NCBI GenBank assembly: GCA_963710715.1
Contig: CAVQBL010000013.1
Span: forward strand, 434,001 to 498,000
DNA length: 64,000 bases
Direction: 5' to 3'
DNA from: CAVQBL01 sp963710715
GTDB taxonomy: Bacteria; Pseudomonadota; Gammaproteobacteria; DSM-16500
Numbering within the stretch: the stretch's first letter is position 1; each line of letters starts with the position of its first letter. The notes beneath the pieces are model-generated. The model saw nothing but the letters and a program-made list of their open reading frames with translations, did no database searches and had not been told where the DNA came from. A program made the position numbers and the translations under genes. Below are positions 55,075 to 63,532 of this stretch, in pieces.

Positions 55075-55452
55075 AGTGAAAAGCAGGAAATTGTTTTCTC
55101 GAATCCATTTTTCCAAAAAAAAGCTAAGGCACATCCAGGATGTCAAATTGACTTATTAATTCAAACAAAATTTCATTGCTTGTATGTATGTGAGATCCAA
55201 TTTTCCAAGTCGGAATTAACAACGTCGGTTGTAGATGAAGTTAAACAAAAAATAGATAGGCTGAAAATGCCTAAAAATTTTTTCTATCGTCCTGTATTGA
55301 TTCATGTAAATGGCATTAAGGATGTAGTAAGTGAAAGCAGGTATTTCGCCAAAATAATTAATTTTGGAGAGCTCTTATCAGAGAAGCGACAAGCCCGCAT
55401 AGATGTATACTCATTATTTTTTTTGGGGGGGGGATATTCGGTACTGCAATGA
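55075..55452 (+). pseudogene. C-terminal remnant of an AAA+ ATPase of the archaeal-type/DUF4143-like group
   Basis: About 125 codons. SEKQEIVFSNPFFQKKAKAH, then PGCQIDLLIQTKFHCLYVCE and IQFSKSEL match the tail of ATPases of this group (common form: SNPFFQ..GCQID.LIQTKF..LYVCEIKFSK). Ends in a degraded tail containing a run of seven G after ten T (about 55420-55436). No ATPase domain upstream. Confidence 0.65.
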
Positions 55453-55609
55453 TGCAGCGCGATATTGGCTAATGTTATATTTGCGCATTAATACTTTTCA
55501 AAAGCATTGTATGTTCATCCTGCTGTATTGTTGTTTCCTGATTTTGATATAGCAGATGTGGCTTAAGAGAATAAATGGGATCAGAGTTGATAATAAAATT
55601 TTTTGTTAT

Positions 55610-57049
55610 CTACTCAAAGTCCGTTATTAAATAAAGCACACCATTATTTGCTTTCAGCAGGCCGCGTCGATTTTTTACAATAATTTCTATTGTGGGATCA
55701 GTCAATGAAAAATTCATAAAATGAATTTCTGAATTGATCTTAGCAACCTCACCAACCTCAAATGATTTTCCATCGATATTCATTTTTATTTTGGAGTTGA
55801 TTTTAATTTGTTTTTCACCTATGTTTTCAATTTGTAAGACATAAGGTGTTTTTAAGTAATTTACTTGGATACTACCATCCGGGCACGATGAGTTGCCAGC
55901 GCTTCCAATTTCCAATTGAGTATTACTGTCAAAGTAATAGGTTTTTTGAACTGCAATCCCGCCATATCGATTGCATGGCATCTTTTCAATATTAAAAATA
56001 ACTCCTTGCTTATTTTCGTAGGCTTTCAGCTCAACATCTCGGTTTTGTTTGTATTTTTTAATTGCATCCTCAACAGGTTGAGTAATTTCATCATAATGAT
56101 ATTTTACTTTCGCATCGGCGATACGCTTTTGGATTTGATTGTCACTCATTGCGTAATATTGAAAAAGTTGTTTGCGAATGAAAAATTTATTTTCAACTAA
56201 CTTTTTCTTCCACGTAGCAGTCATCAATTGGTCCAATGCAAGGCCAACCACGGTACCAGTAAAGTAATATCTATTATGAATTTGGCATCGGATTAATTCA
56301 TCCAAATTACATCGATTTTTATAGGTATCAATAATTTTATTATTTCGTTCTTTGGAATTAGAAATCGCCATCTTCCAACCATAATAGTCCGCTAATCCCT
56401 CTAAATTTTCTTTTTTTGCTTCATAATCTGCAGAGTCACTATCCATTATTTTTTCACGATACTGATTAATTGCAGCATAATCTTTTATCGCTTCAAGATC
56501 AGATGTAGTTAAATAATTTTTGAGCGCAGCATCTTCAAGGTAAGTGAGTTTAACGTTTTCAACATTATTAAATCCATCGTATGTTTTATAAGCCCAAATA
56601 TCTCCAGGAAAACTCTCAAACTGGAACATATGAAAACGCTCGTGAAATAAAACATGTTCAGCTTCTGTACGGCCATGTCCTATACCATCAAAGGCATCAA
56701 TATTAAAAATAAAAGAAGGTTGATTATCAATCGGATAACTACCGATCCATAAAGCATTATTTATTCCATATGCATCATGATCGAGTGAGTAAACAGGGCG
56801 TGGCTGTCCGTTAATAGCTTTCCAGCCAGGATTGATGGGGGTAAAATTGAAAGCATAATTGTGCTTATTTTTAAAATAAATAATGATTGGATTGCCATTG
56901 ATGTTCAATGCCGGCCAAACTCTATTTTGGCTTTCTTGGTTTAATAGTTGACCCATTTCTGCAACAGTGTTTAACTCATCATTATTTGCAAAAATTTTCG
57001 CTGGGAAGATTGCGAAAAATAGAATAAGAAAAAATACATTCCGTTTCAT
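55610..57049 (-). CDS. exported putative zinc metallopeptidase (HExxH)
   Basis: 479 residues. Signal peptide residues 1-20 (NVFFLILFFAIFPAKIFA). The motif HVLFHERFHMFQFESFPG contains HExxH (HERFH). ENLEGLADYYGWKMA further on carries a downstream Glu that could be the third zinc ligand, as in gluzincins. The C-terminal 150 residues look beta-rich (CPDGSIQVNYLKTPYVLQIENIGEKQIKINSKI). Likely periplasmic or secreted. Substrate and family were not identified. The SD (GGAAAAGC) is plausible. It is divergent from the effector-like gene at 57265. Confidence 0.6.
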   Translation of the reverse strand: MKRNVFFLILFFAIFPAKIFANNDELNTVAEMGQLLNQESQNRVWPALNINGNPIIIYFKNKHNYAFNFTPINPGWKAINGQPRPVYSLDHDAYGINNALWIGSYPIDNQPSFIFNIDAFDGIGHGRTEAEHVLFHERFHMFQFESFPGDIWAYKTYDGFNNVENVKLTYLEDAALKNYLTTSDLEAIKDYAAINQYREKIMDSDSADYEAKKENLEGLADYYGWKMAISNSKERNNKIIDTYKNRCNLDELIRCQIHNRYYFTGTVVGLALDQLMTATWKKKLVENKFFIRKQLFQYYAMSDNQIQKRIADAKVKYHYDEITQPVEDAIKKYKQNRDVELKAYENKQGVIFNIEKMPCNRYGGIAVQKTYYFDSNTQLEIGSAGNSSCPDGSIQVNYLKTPYVLQIENIGEKQIKINSKIKMNIDGKSFEVGEVAKINSEIHFMNFSLTDPTIEIIVKNRRGLLKANNGVLYLITDFE

Positions 57050-57094
57050 GAGCTTTTCCTCTTTTTATTATCGAACGGTGAATTATAGCATACT

Positions 57095-57142
57095 TATAGT
57101 AATCCACAGTGGATACCTGCTGAAGCTAGCCTTGCGCCTTAG
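57095..57142 (+). pseudogene. 3' scrap of a paralogue of the 58629 repeat protein
   Basis: Reads TYSNPQWIPAEASLAP, stop. Bases 57096-57120 (TAGTAATCCACAGTGGATACC and next few) are identical to the region near 59587 inside the intact gene. The rest of the paralogue is gone. Confidence 0.6.
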
Positions 57143-57264
57143 GCATTATGGCTAAACTGAATTATTTTGTAGCTTCTTTTGCTAACTGTTCTTATAATGT
57201 AGTTATTTACCATAAATAGTTAATTTTTGATCAATAACTAACTCATAAAACAATAAGGAAAAGT

Positions 57265-58524
57265 ATGTCGGGCACTCGAGGCAATCAGAGAAACTCAGCA
57301 TTACCTTCTCACATAGCGTTACTTTCTAATAATCTAAGCGATGATAAACCAATACCTCTTTTTCCAGAACTTGGCAGACTAAGCCCGTTGAATGAAGCAG
57401 GTATAGAAAAATTTACCAGCTATTCAGACTACTCAGCATTATATTATTCCCCACCGATGGAGGAAATAATACATTTTTTTAAACTATTAAAATCAGATAA
57501 TACAAAATATAAAAGTGAATTTATCAACCTTTTAGATAAGTGCCCATCCATTATTTGTACTCCTTACTATGGATTAATCGATGATGATTATCTATATGGT
57601 GAGCTTCCAATCATATTCGCGGCTAGGCATTGCGATTCTGAGCTTATTCTTTCTATTTTGATTGATGAATTAGTGAAATTTGATATGAATCTAAAAACAG
57701 TTATTATCCAACCATACAAGAATGAACATGGCCTGAATGCTGCAATGATAGCTGCATTGTATGGCAATTGGAAAGCTCTAGCTAAGTTACTCGATAAAGA
57801 TCCGACATTAGCAACCCATGCAGCAACATGTGAACCAAATAGAGGCTCTACTCCATTCTGTTGTGCAATCTCTAATAATAAAATAAGCTGGGAAAATAAA
57901 GAAAAAATAATTACTACACTATTACAAAAATTCAACCTTACAGAACTTAAACAAGCGCATGATTTTATAGAGTCAATCAACGATTCCATCGATAGCAAGG
58001 AAAAAATTTCTAATCTAATTAAAGAGCATCTACAAATATATAACAACATAGCTCCTACTTTTAATCAACCCATGATATCGCAAATAGGAAATCCGATAAT
58101 GCCGGTACCTACTTTGTCAACGTCTGTAAATGAACAAGTGGTCCAACAATCTCTCTTCCCTATTGAAGTCATGCCTACATCACTTTTATCCAATTCATCA
58201 GGGATAATCATATCTTCACTTTTTTGTCAAAGTTATAGCAATCCTAATGGGGTAAATCCAACACCAGTTCAAGCAAGTAGTTTAAATGAAAACTCCAATT
58301 CTGTGTCCGGCAGCAATTCCATGAATAAAACTGAATCAGAACAGAAGAGAAAAAGCCCCCATATCAGTAATCGTCCTAATGACTCAGGACTATTTACTCC
58401 TCCTCCAAAAAGGAAAAAAATTAAAACAGATTACGTTGAAATGATGCGTCAACAAAGAATAGCAATGGGTCTGGATGAAAGTGTCCAGTCATGTACACGA
58501 CCAGTGTCACAGAACAATTATTGA
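57265..58524 (+). CDS. ankyrin-like protein with NLS-like motif, effector candidate
   Basis: 419 residues, no signal peptide. Residues about 105-210 contain ankyrin-like helices (LYGELPIIFAARHCDSELILSILI; GLNAAMIAALYGNWKALAKLLDKD; GSTPFCCAISNN). Residues about 260-375 are Ser/Asn/Pro-rich and disordered-looking. Residues 379-387 read PPPKRKKIK, a classical monopartite nuclear-localisation-like cluster. SD AAGGAAA upstream of ATG 57265. Host targeting is an inference from the motif and the organism group. Confidence 0.65.
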   Translation: MSGTRGNQRNSALPSHIALLSNNLSDDKPIPLFPELGRLSPLNEAGIEKFTSYSDYSALYYSPPMEEIIHFFKLLKSDNTKYKSEFINLLDKCPSIICTPYYGLIDDDYLYGELPIIFAARHCDSELILSILIDELVKFDMNLKTVIIQPYKNEHGLNAAMIAALYGNWKALAKLLDKDPTLATHAATCEPNRGSTPFCCAISNNKISWENKEKIITTLLQKFNLTELKQAHDFIESINDSIDSKEKISNLIKEHLQIYNNIAPTFNQPMISQIGNPIMPVPTLSTSVNEQVVQQSLFPIEVMPTSLLSNSSGIIISSLFCQSYSNPNGVNPTPVQASSLNENSNSVSGSNSMNKTESEQKRKSPHISNRPNDSGLFTPPPKRKKIKTDYVEMMRQQRIAMGLDESVQSCTRPVSQNNY

Positions 58525-58628
58525 TCAGCTCGATTTTCTGTGTATAATAGGAAAAGAAATTTTATATTAAAAGTCCTTTTGTCAAGCTTGACCCTTAAGT
58601 ATTGGAATAATTATCACGAGGAAAAAAC

Positions 58629-59792
58629 ATGTTTAAAAAAATATGGGTTATAGTGATTGCTGTTTTGAGCATGACTTATTTAAGCCTAGGTTATGCTAAT
58701 AATGCTAATCCAGCCATGGACTGGGTTAATGTTTCAGGTAATTTACCCGTTTCTTATACGGGAAAAATTGTCTTAACTGAGTTTAATAACAAGCTATATG
58801 CCGCAGGAAATGATGGTAAAATGTTTTGTTCTGCTCATCCTTTTGTTTCTGTTTATAACGGTGATAATCGAAATCCAAAATGGACTTCAGTGAGTAGCAA
58901 TGCGCCATTCGCTAACAATGATTGTGGATATGTTTATGCGCTAACTGTATGTAACAATACTCTTTATGCAAGTGGCTTAGAACCAGGAACGAATAACCGT
59001 GTTTTTGCTTACAACGGTGATGATAACAATCCTCGTTGGACACCCATTGATACTTCTGGAATTCCTAGTCTTGCTAACGTTGAACAACTCGTGAGAGTCA
59101 ATGATAAGATGTATGCGCGTACCAGTCGTGACGACATTTACGCTTATAATGAAAAAAATCAATCATGGTCTCGTGTTAATGATGACAAGTGGGCTATTGC
59201 AACAATAACCACCTTTAATAATAAATTATATGCTATAGCAAGAGGCGCCGAACCTAACAACCTAGTTATTGTTTATAATGGAAATGATAATGCGCCAAGC
59301 TGGGCACTCGCTAATGTCGGTTTGCCAACATCTTTTACAGCCAATACATTAATTGCATTTAACAATACTTTGTTTGCTGGAGGTGATATTCAATATACTT
59401 CTGGTGGTGTTGCATATGCTTATAACGGTAATGATAAAGCGCCTAATTGGAGTGATATAAGCCGCGGTCTTTCTCCTAACTCTTATATATGGTCATTCAC
59501 AGTATCTAACAATACCTTGTATGCGCTTGAAATTTCTAATTTTAGAAAGCCTGAGCTGCGTACTCTTGCTTACAATGGCAACAATAGTAATCCACAGTGG
59601 ATACCTGCCGATGGTGGTACCTTACTAGAAAAAGAAGGTTATAGTAAAGGGGAGTGGGACTATGCACCAGCGCAGCTTGCGTTAACTGATTTTCATAATG
59701 CTCTGTATATCACTGGGTTTCATAATTATGTTCATCGTGTTCACACATATCTTTATGCGCTATTACCAGTACTAGAAGAGATAAAGAGATAA
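58629..59792 (+). CDS. exported beta-propeller-like repeat protein
   Basis: 387 residues. Signal peptide (KIWVIVIAVLSMTYLSLGYA). Six or so repeats of about 55 residues follow the pattern NNTLYA..G....VFAYNGDDNNPRWTPI (e.g. NNKLYAIARG...VIVYNGNDNAPSWAL; NNTLFAGGDIQ...AYAYNGNDKAPNWSDI). This is kelch-like and predicts a beta-propeller, secreted or surface-exposed. SD GAGGAAAA upstream. A short scrap of a second copy lies at 57095. Ligand unknown. Confidence 0.75.
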   Translation: MFKKIWVIVIAVLSMTYLSLGYANNANPAMDWVNVSGNLPVSYTGKIVLTEFNNKLYAAGNDGKMFCSAHPFVSVYNGDNRNPKWTSVSSNAPFANNDCGYVYALTVCNNTLYASGLEPGTNNRVFAYNGDDNNPRWTPIDTSGIPSLANVEQLVRVNDKMYARTSRDDIYAYNEKNQSWSRVNDDKWAIATITTFNNKLYAIARGAEPNNLVIVYNGNDNAPSWALANVGLPTSFTANTLIAFNNTLFAGGDIQYTSGGVAYAYNGNDKAPNWSDISRGLSPNSYIWSFTVSNNTLYALEISNFRKPELRTLAYNGNNSNPQWIPADGGTLLEKEGYSKGEWDYAPAQLALTDFHNALYITGFHNYVHRVHTYLYALLPVLEEIKR

Positions 59793-59893
59793 AGAGGTCA
59801 GGCTTTAAGTTTCTTTTTCTTGAGGGTTTCTTTATCAGCTTTAGAAAATGAGCCTAAGAGAATCAATAAGTCTGTTTGGGCCTGCCCCCTTTT

Positions 59894-60523
59894 TCAATAA
59901 GTAATTGTTAAGCTATAAATAACTCTAAAATGAAAAATACTTGCGATGACAATAAATAAATGAAAAATTTCGTGGTATCCAAATATTCTTGGAAAAGGAT
60001 CGGGGTACTTAAAAGCATAAACTAATGCGCCTACTGTGTAGATAATCCCTCCTATTAAGAGCAACTGCAAATTTGCTGTTCCCAATGTAGATTTAATTTC
60101 TGAAATATAAGGAATAGCGAGCCAGCCCATGGCGACATAAAGGAGTGCTCTAATCCATTTAGATCCTTGAGTCCAAAAGATCGTCAAGAATATTCCCATT
60201 GTAGCGATGCCCCACATGATGGAGAAAAGGCGCAATCCCAATTCATCTTTTAAACCGATGAGACAAATGGGAGTGGCTGTTCCCGCAATTAAAGCAAAAA
60301 TAGCCGCGTGATCAAAGCTCCTCATCAATAAATAGCTTTGACGGCTCCACATAGGACGGTGATAGAGAGCGCTTATTCCATACATTCCCACAAGAGTTAA
60401 ACTATAAATTATATTGGCGATGAGTACCCTAATTTCATCGCTTTTAGCAATTAGCATGGCGCAAGCGCCGAGGGCGATAAAAAAAGCACCTTGATGAATG
60501 TATCCGCGAGTAAGTGGTTTCAT
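59894..60523 (-). CDS. hemolysin III family (PAQR) membrane protein
   Basis: 209 residues, seven TM helices. Family landmarks: MYGISALYHRPMWSRQSYLLMRSFDHAAIFALIAGTATPI, GALVYAFKYPDPFPRIFGYHEIFHLFIVIASIFHF with the conserved His of PAQR/HlyIII. Role in bacteria unclear. ATG 60523; downstream of the long inverted repeat at 60555. Confidence 0.9.
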   Translation of the reverse strand: MKPLTRGYIHQGAFFIALGACAMLIAKSDEIRVLIANIIYSLTLVGMYGISALYHRPMWSRQSYLLMRSFDHAAIFALIAGTATPICLIGLKDELGLRLFSIMWGIATMGIFLTIFWTQGSKWIRALLYVAMGWLAIPYISEIKSTLGTANLQLLLIGGIIYTVGALVYAFKYPDPFPRIFGYHEIFHLFIVIASIFHFRVIYSLTITY

Positions 60524-60554
60524 TGTTATAAGTTTACAACTTTTTTAAGTCATT

Positions 60555-60736
60555 TAGAGCTCTTCAGATAATTATTTTGGATTATAGCGCTCAGATTGCC
60601 ATTAGATCAATGAGTTCTGAGTGAGCAAAAGCGCAGGTGTACTTGCTTGTACATCGAGCTTTTGCGATTGAAGAACGCATTGAGATGATGGCAAGATGAG
60701 ATGCTATAATCCAAAATAATTATCTGAAGAGCTCTA
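60555..60736. repeat. 182-bp long inverted repeat (MITE-like)
   Basis: Outer 34 bp are perfect inverse complements (TAGAGCTCTTCAGATAATTA... at 60555-60588 and the mirror at 60703-60736). The inner 55 bp on each side also pair, imperfectly (for example GCAAAAGCGCAGGTGTAC with GTACATCGAGCTTTTGC), meeting at a GTAC-centred loop. No ORF inside. Looks like a short non-coding transposon-type element or a very stable RNA hairpin. Confidence 0.85.
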
Positions 60737-60755
60737 GCAAAGATTGTACTTTGTA

Positions 60756-61184
60756 TCAATGCCCGCGATGCTTCTTTTTTCTTTTTGCCTGCTTTTGTTG
60801 AAATTTCTCTTCTTGACGAGCTTCTTTTTCAGCTTTCGAAATAGTCTTTTTTAATTGTTTATTTTTCTCAAGATCAAGTCGCAATACTTCTTGGGCGTGT
60901 GTTGTGCTGGATAAGCTTTTCTTAGCTTTTTCCATTTCACGCCTAACTTCGCGTTGCATACGTTTAGGGTTTTTGCGCTTAATAACAAGTTTAAAATCTT
61001 TTGGTTCTGTAAATTTTAGCTCGTCAAAATGTGTCAGAACAAAATCATAAAGTTCTGCATCAGTAGGCTCGCCACCAAAAATCTTACGTGCTACTGCGTA
61101 GCCTTCATTATCATTTCTTTCAAAGAGGCCAATCCAGAAAGAGTTTTCTAATAATACTGTGACTTTAATAGTGTATTTTTTCAT
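60756..61184 (-). CDS. YjdF family RNA-binding protein (DUF2992)
   Basis: 142 residues. Start MKKYTIKVTVLLENSFWIGLFERNDNEG matches the DUF2992/YjdF N-terminus (beta strand with FWIGLFER). The rest is Lys/Arg/Glu-rich helix (RMQREVRREMEKAKKSL). YjdF homologues in Firmicutes lie behind an azaaromatic-sensing riboswitch. I see no such riboswitch in the 60 bp before this start. Function unknown. Confidence 0.75.
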   Translation of the reverse strand: MKKYTIKVTVLLENSFWIGLFERNDNEGYAVARKIFGGEPTDAELYDFVLTHFDELKFTEPKDFKLVIKRKNPKRMQREVRREMEKAKKSLSSTTHAQEVLRLDLEKNKQLKKTISKAEKEARQEEKFQQKQAKRKKKHRGH

Positions 61185-61565
61185 GTTGGTAGTCGGTGCT
61201 TTCAGTTTTGTTTAATATTCAGATTGATATATCTCATATTCTAACAAACAGATCAATTATCAAATAACGAGTTAACTTGTATCAATTTGGTACCATATCA
61301 TTCCCCACATCTCAAAATTTCTCCTGACTATGCCAATGAGCGCTCGCACGTGTGGCAGAAGGAGATGTGGGGAATGATATGTTTGGTACTTGACCCTGCG
61401 GATATTTTAGCGGTTTTTTTATTTTCTTTTCATACTCTTACTAACACTTACTCATTTTTGTTGTGTACAGAGAAGGAAAAAGCTAATGACAGGCAATTTA
61501 AGAAAACCTTAATAAAACCCCTATATAATAAGCTTGTGAAACTTAAACGTACCGGAGGTAATAAA
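61185..61565. other. intergenic region with a 20-bp inverted repeat
   Basis: Arms 61294-61313 (CATATCATTCCCCACATCTC) and 61362-61381 are exact reverse complements separated by 48 bp, with GGTAC near both outer flanks. Inside there is CGCTCGCACGTGTGGCA. No gene; the frame passing through is not preceded by a start signal. The arms resemble terminal repeats of a tiny element. Confidence 0.75.
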
Positions 61566-61997
61566 ATGAAAAGTGACCGTGAATATACAGAACTATCAGG
61601 TGGAAATGATTTAGAAATGCAACCACGTCGAGCAAATCGAACTATTAATTCAAACTCTGACGAACAGGAAAATAATTGCATCGGATTAGTCTGCTGCTGC
61701 ATCTTGGTACTCAGTGCCTTTGGCATGGGAGTTTCCTGCGCTGTTTTTGACGGTTGCAGATATGAGGGGTCTACAGAAGCAAAAGTTGGTTTCATCGCTA
61801 GTACAAACGTTCTCATACTAAGTGCAGCTTGTCACTTACTTTCATGTCTAGTTGCATGTTGCAGGGAAAGACCAGAACCTCAGCGTTCATCATTCTTTGG
61901 AAGAACTGCTCCCAATGCTAATAATGGCTCTGCTACTGTTGAATTAGTTAGCGAAGATGAAGAAAACCAAAGGGATAATGCACCAACAAAATCATAA
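61566..61997 (+). CDS. small membrane protein with two TM segments
   Basis: 143 residues. Polar N-terminus (MKSDREYTELSGGND), then Cys-rich TM helix (CIGLVCCCILVLSAFGMGVSCAVF), a loop, a second helix (GFIASTNVLILSAACHLLSCLVACC) and a polar tail. ATG 61566 has GGAGG nine bases upstream; the frame is open far upstream but without a start signal. Family not recognised. Effector or envelope protein both possible. Confidence 0.65.
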   Translation: MKSDREYTELSGGNDLEMQPRRANRTINSNSDEQENNCIGLVCCCILVLSAFGMGVSCAVFDGCRYEGSTEAKVGFIASTNVLILSAACHLLSCLVACCRERPEPQRSSFFGRTAPNANNGSATVELVSEDEENQRDNAPTKS

Positions 61998-62211
61998 GAT
62001 GCGTCCTGCAATGGTGTAAGTGGTGGGCACGACCTAATTCCGCATAGAAAGCATTACGGACGGTCTTTGCCCATACGCTTCCTTCTTTTTATCTGAAGTT
62101 TCCCGCTGCAGCTAACCCCTGCATGCTTCTACATGATATACATTGCTATGTTTAACCCTCAAAATTATGTATAATCCTACAAAAGAGCTCATCCAACCAG
62201 AGATAGTTTCC

Positions 62212-63474
62212 ATGTCAAAGAATTCACTCACTAAGCCAAAAAACTTTTTCTTGGCAGCAACACCACTTTTTCTCGTGCTTTTCATTGATAGCATGGGGCT
62301 TGGCTTGGTTTTTCCTATTTTAAATTCATTAGTGCTTGATCAAAGCGCAAATTTTATTTCTGCTACCATGGGCGTTAGTACGCGCAATCTTCTCTATGGC
62401 TTGACCATTGGTATTTACATGTTTTGTTGGTTCTTTGGCGCAGCGTTTCTAGGTGATTTATCGGATCAAATAGGGCGTAAAAAATCACTGTTGATATGCT
62501 TGTTTGGAGCGTTTATCGGTTATTTGATCTCAGCACTTGCTGTGGTCGTTAGCAGCTATGCGCTATTGCTCATCGGACGAATTATCGCTGGGTTTACTGC
62601 AGGAAGTCAGTCAATTGCGCAAGCAGCCATTGTTGATATGAGTGAACCAGAGCATAAAGTCAGAAATTTAGGATTAATTTTATTTTTCTGTTCTTTAGGT
62701 TTTATGGTAGGCCCCATGATTGGTGGTGTACTTTCTTCTGCAAAATTAGTGTCATGGTTTAGTTATGCTATGCCTTTTTATTTTGCAGCAGCAATTTCTC
62801 TATTGAATGCGATCCTGTTGCAATATTTATTTCAAGAGACATTTTTACATACAAAGAAACTTCGTTTTAAATTTCATTATGCATTTGAAATATTTTTTTC
62901 TGCTTTTAAGCATGAAAAAATTCGCGAACTGTCGATTATCTTGTTAGTGATGATGTTCGGCTGGAGTGGAATTTATTCATTTATTTCAATGTATTTATTA
63001 CAGGTATATCACTTCACTGCCTTACAAAATGGTTTTTATATGGGATTAATGGGTGTTGGCTTTGGAATTGGCACTGGATTTTTAGTGGAACCATTAACTA
63101 AGCGCTTTTCACTTAGACAATGTGTTATTTATAGTTGTTTAATTGTCGCGTTGGCTACAGTATTAACGATTACTGCTCCATTTGAAATGTGTGTTTGGTT
63201 TTATGTTGTGATGATCACAATAGCAATGGCAGTTGCGTATTCAGCTATTTTGACTTTATTTTCAAACCAGGTAGGTGAAGATTCACAAGGTTGGATCATG
63301 GGAATTACGGGTGCCATTATGGCGTTTGCTTTTGGCATTAATGGATTTTCACTAGGATTGTTAGCAAATGTGACAGCTGAAACGCCATTAGCCATCAGTG
63401 CTCTTAGCTTGATGTTAACGGCGTTTTTGATGAAGAGTATGTTTCGAGAGATTGGATTGCCACGCCTCACATAA
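62212..63474 (+). CDS. MFS transporter, tetracycline/multidrug-exporter-like
   Basis: 420 residues, 12 TM helices. Motif A GDLSDQIGRKKSLLICLFGAFIG (loop 2-3) and LLIGRIIAGFTAGSQSIAQAAIVDMSEPEHK are typical of drug-H+ antiporters. I chose ATG 62212 (MSKNSLTKPKNFF); the frame is open to ATG 62167 and TTG 62143, but no SD favours those, and family similarity starts after 62230. Inner membrane. Substrate unknown. Confidence 0.85.
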   Translation: MSKNSLTKPKNFFLAATPLFLVLFIDSMGLGLVFPILNSLVLDQSANFISATMGVSTRNLLYGLTIGIYMFCWFFGAAFLGDLSDQIGRKKSLLICLFGAFIGYLISALAVVVSSYALLLIGRIIAGFTAGSQSIAQAAIVDMSEPEHKVRNLGLILFFCSLGFMVGPMIGGVLSSAKLVSWFSYAMPFYFAAAISLLNAILLQYLFQETFLHTKKLRFKFHYAFEIFFSAFKHEKIRELSIILLVMMFGWSGIYSFISMYLLQVYHFTALQNGFYMGLMGVGFGIGTGFLVEPLTKRFSLRQCVIYSCLIVALATVLTITAPFEMCVWFYVVMITIAMAVAYSAILTLFSNQVGEDSQGWIMGITGAIMAFAFGINGFSLGLLANVTAETPLAISALSLMLTAFLMKSMFREIGLPRLT

Positions 63475-63531
63475 AGCAAAGGCGTGAGGCTCGCAATGAC
63501 GAATTCTTTTTAAGAATCGGGAATAGTTACA
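63454..63531 (-). repeat. REP-like dispersed repeat, minus-strand copy
   Basis: Reverse complement of 15609-15689 over about 78 bp, overlapping the MFS stop region. Located between convergent genes, it may serve as a terminator. Confidence 0.8.
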
Positions 63532-63532
63532 A

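Noticed and set aside
60756..61184. yjdF riboswitch
   Set aside because: The space upstream of the YjdF gene is short and AT-rich with no matching stems.
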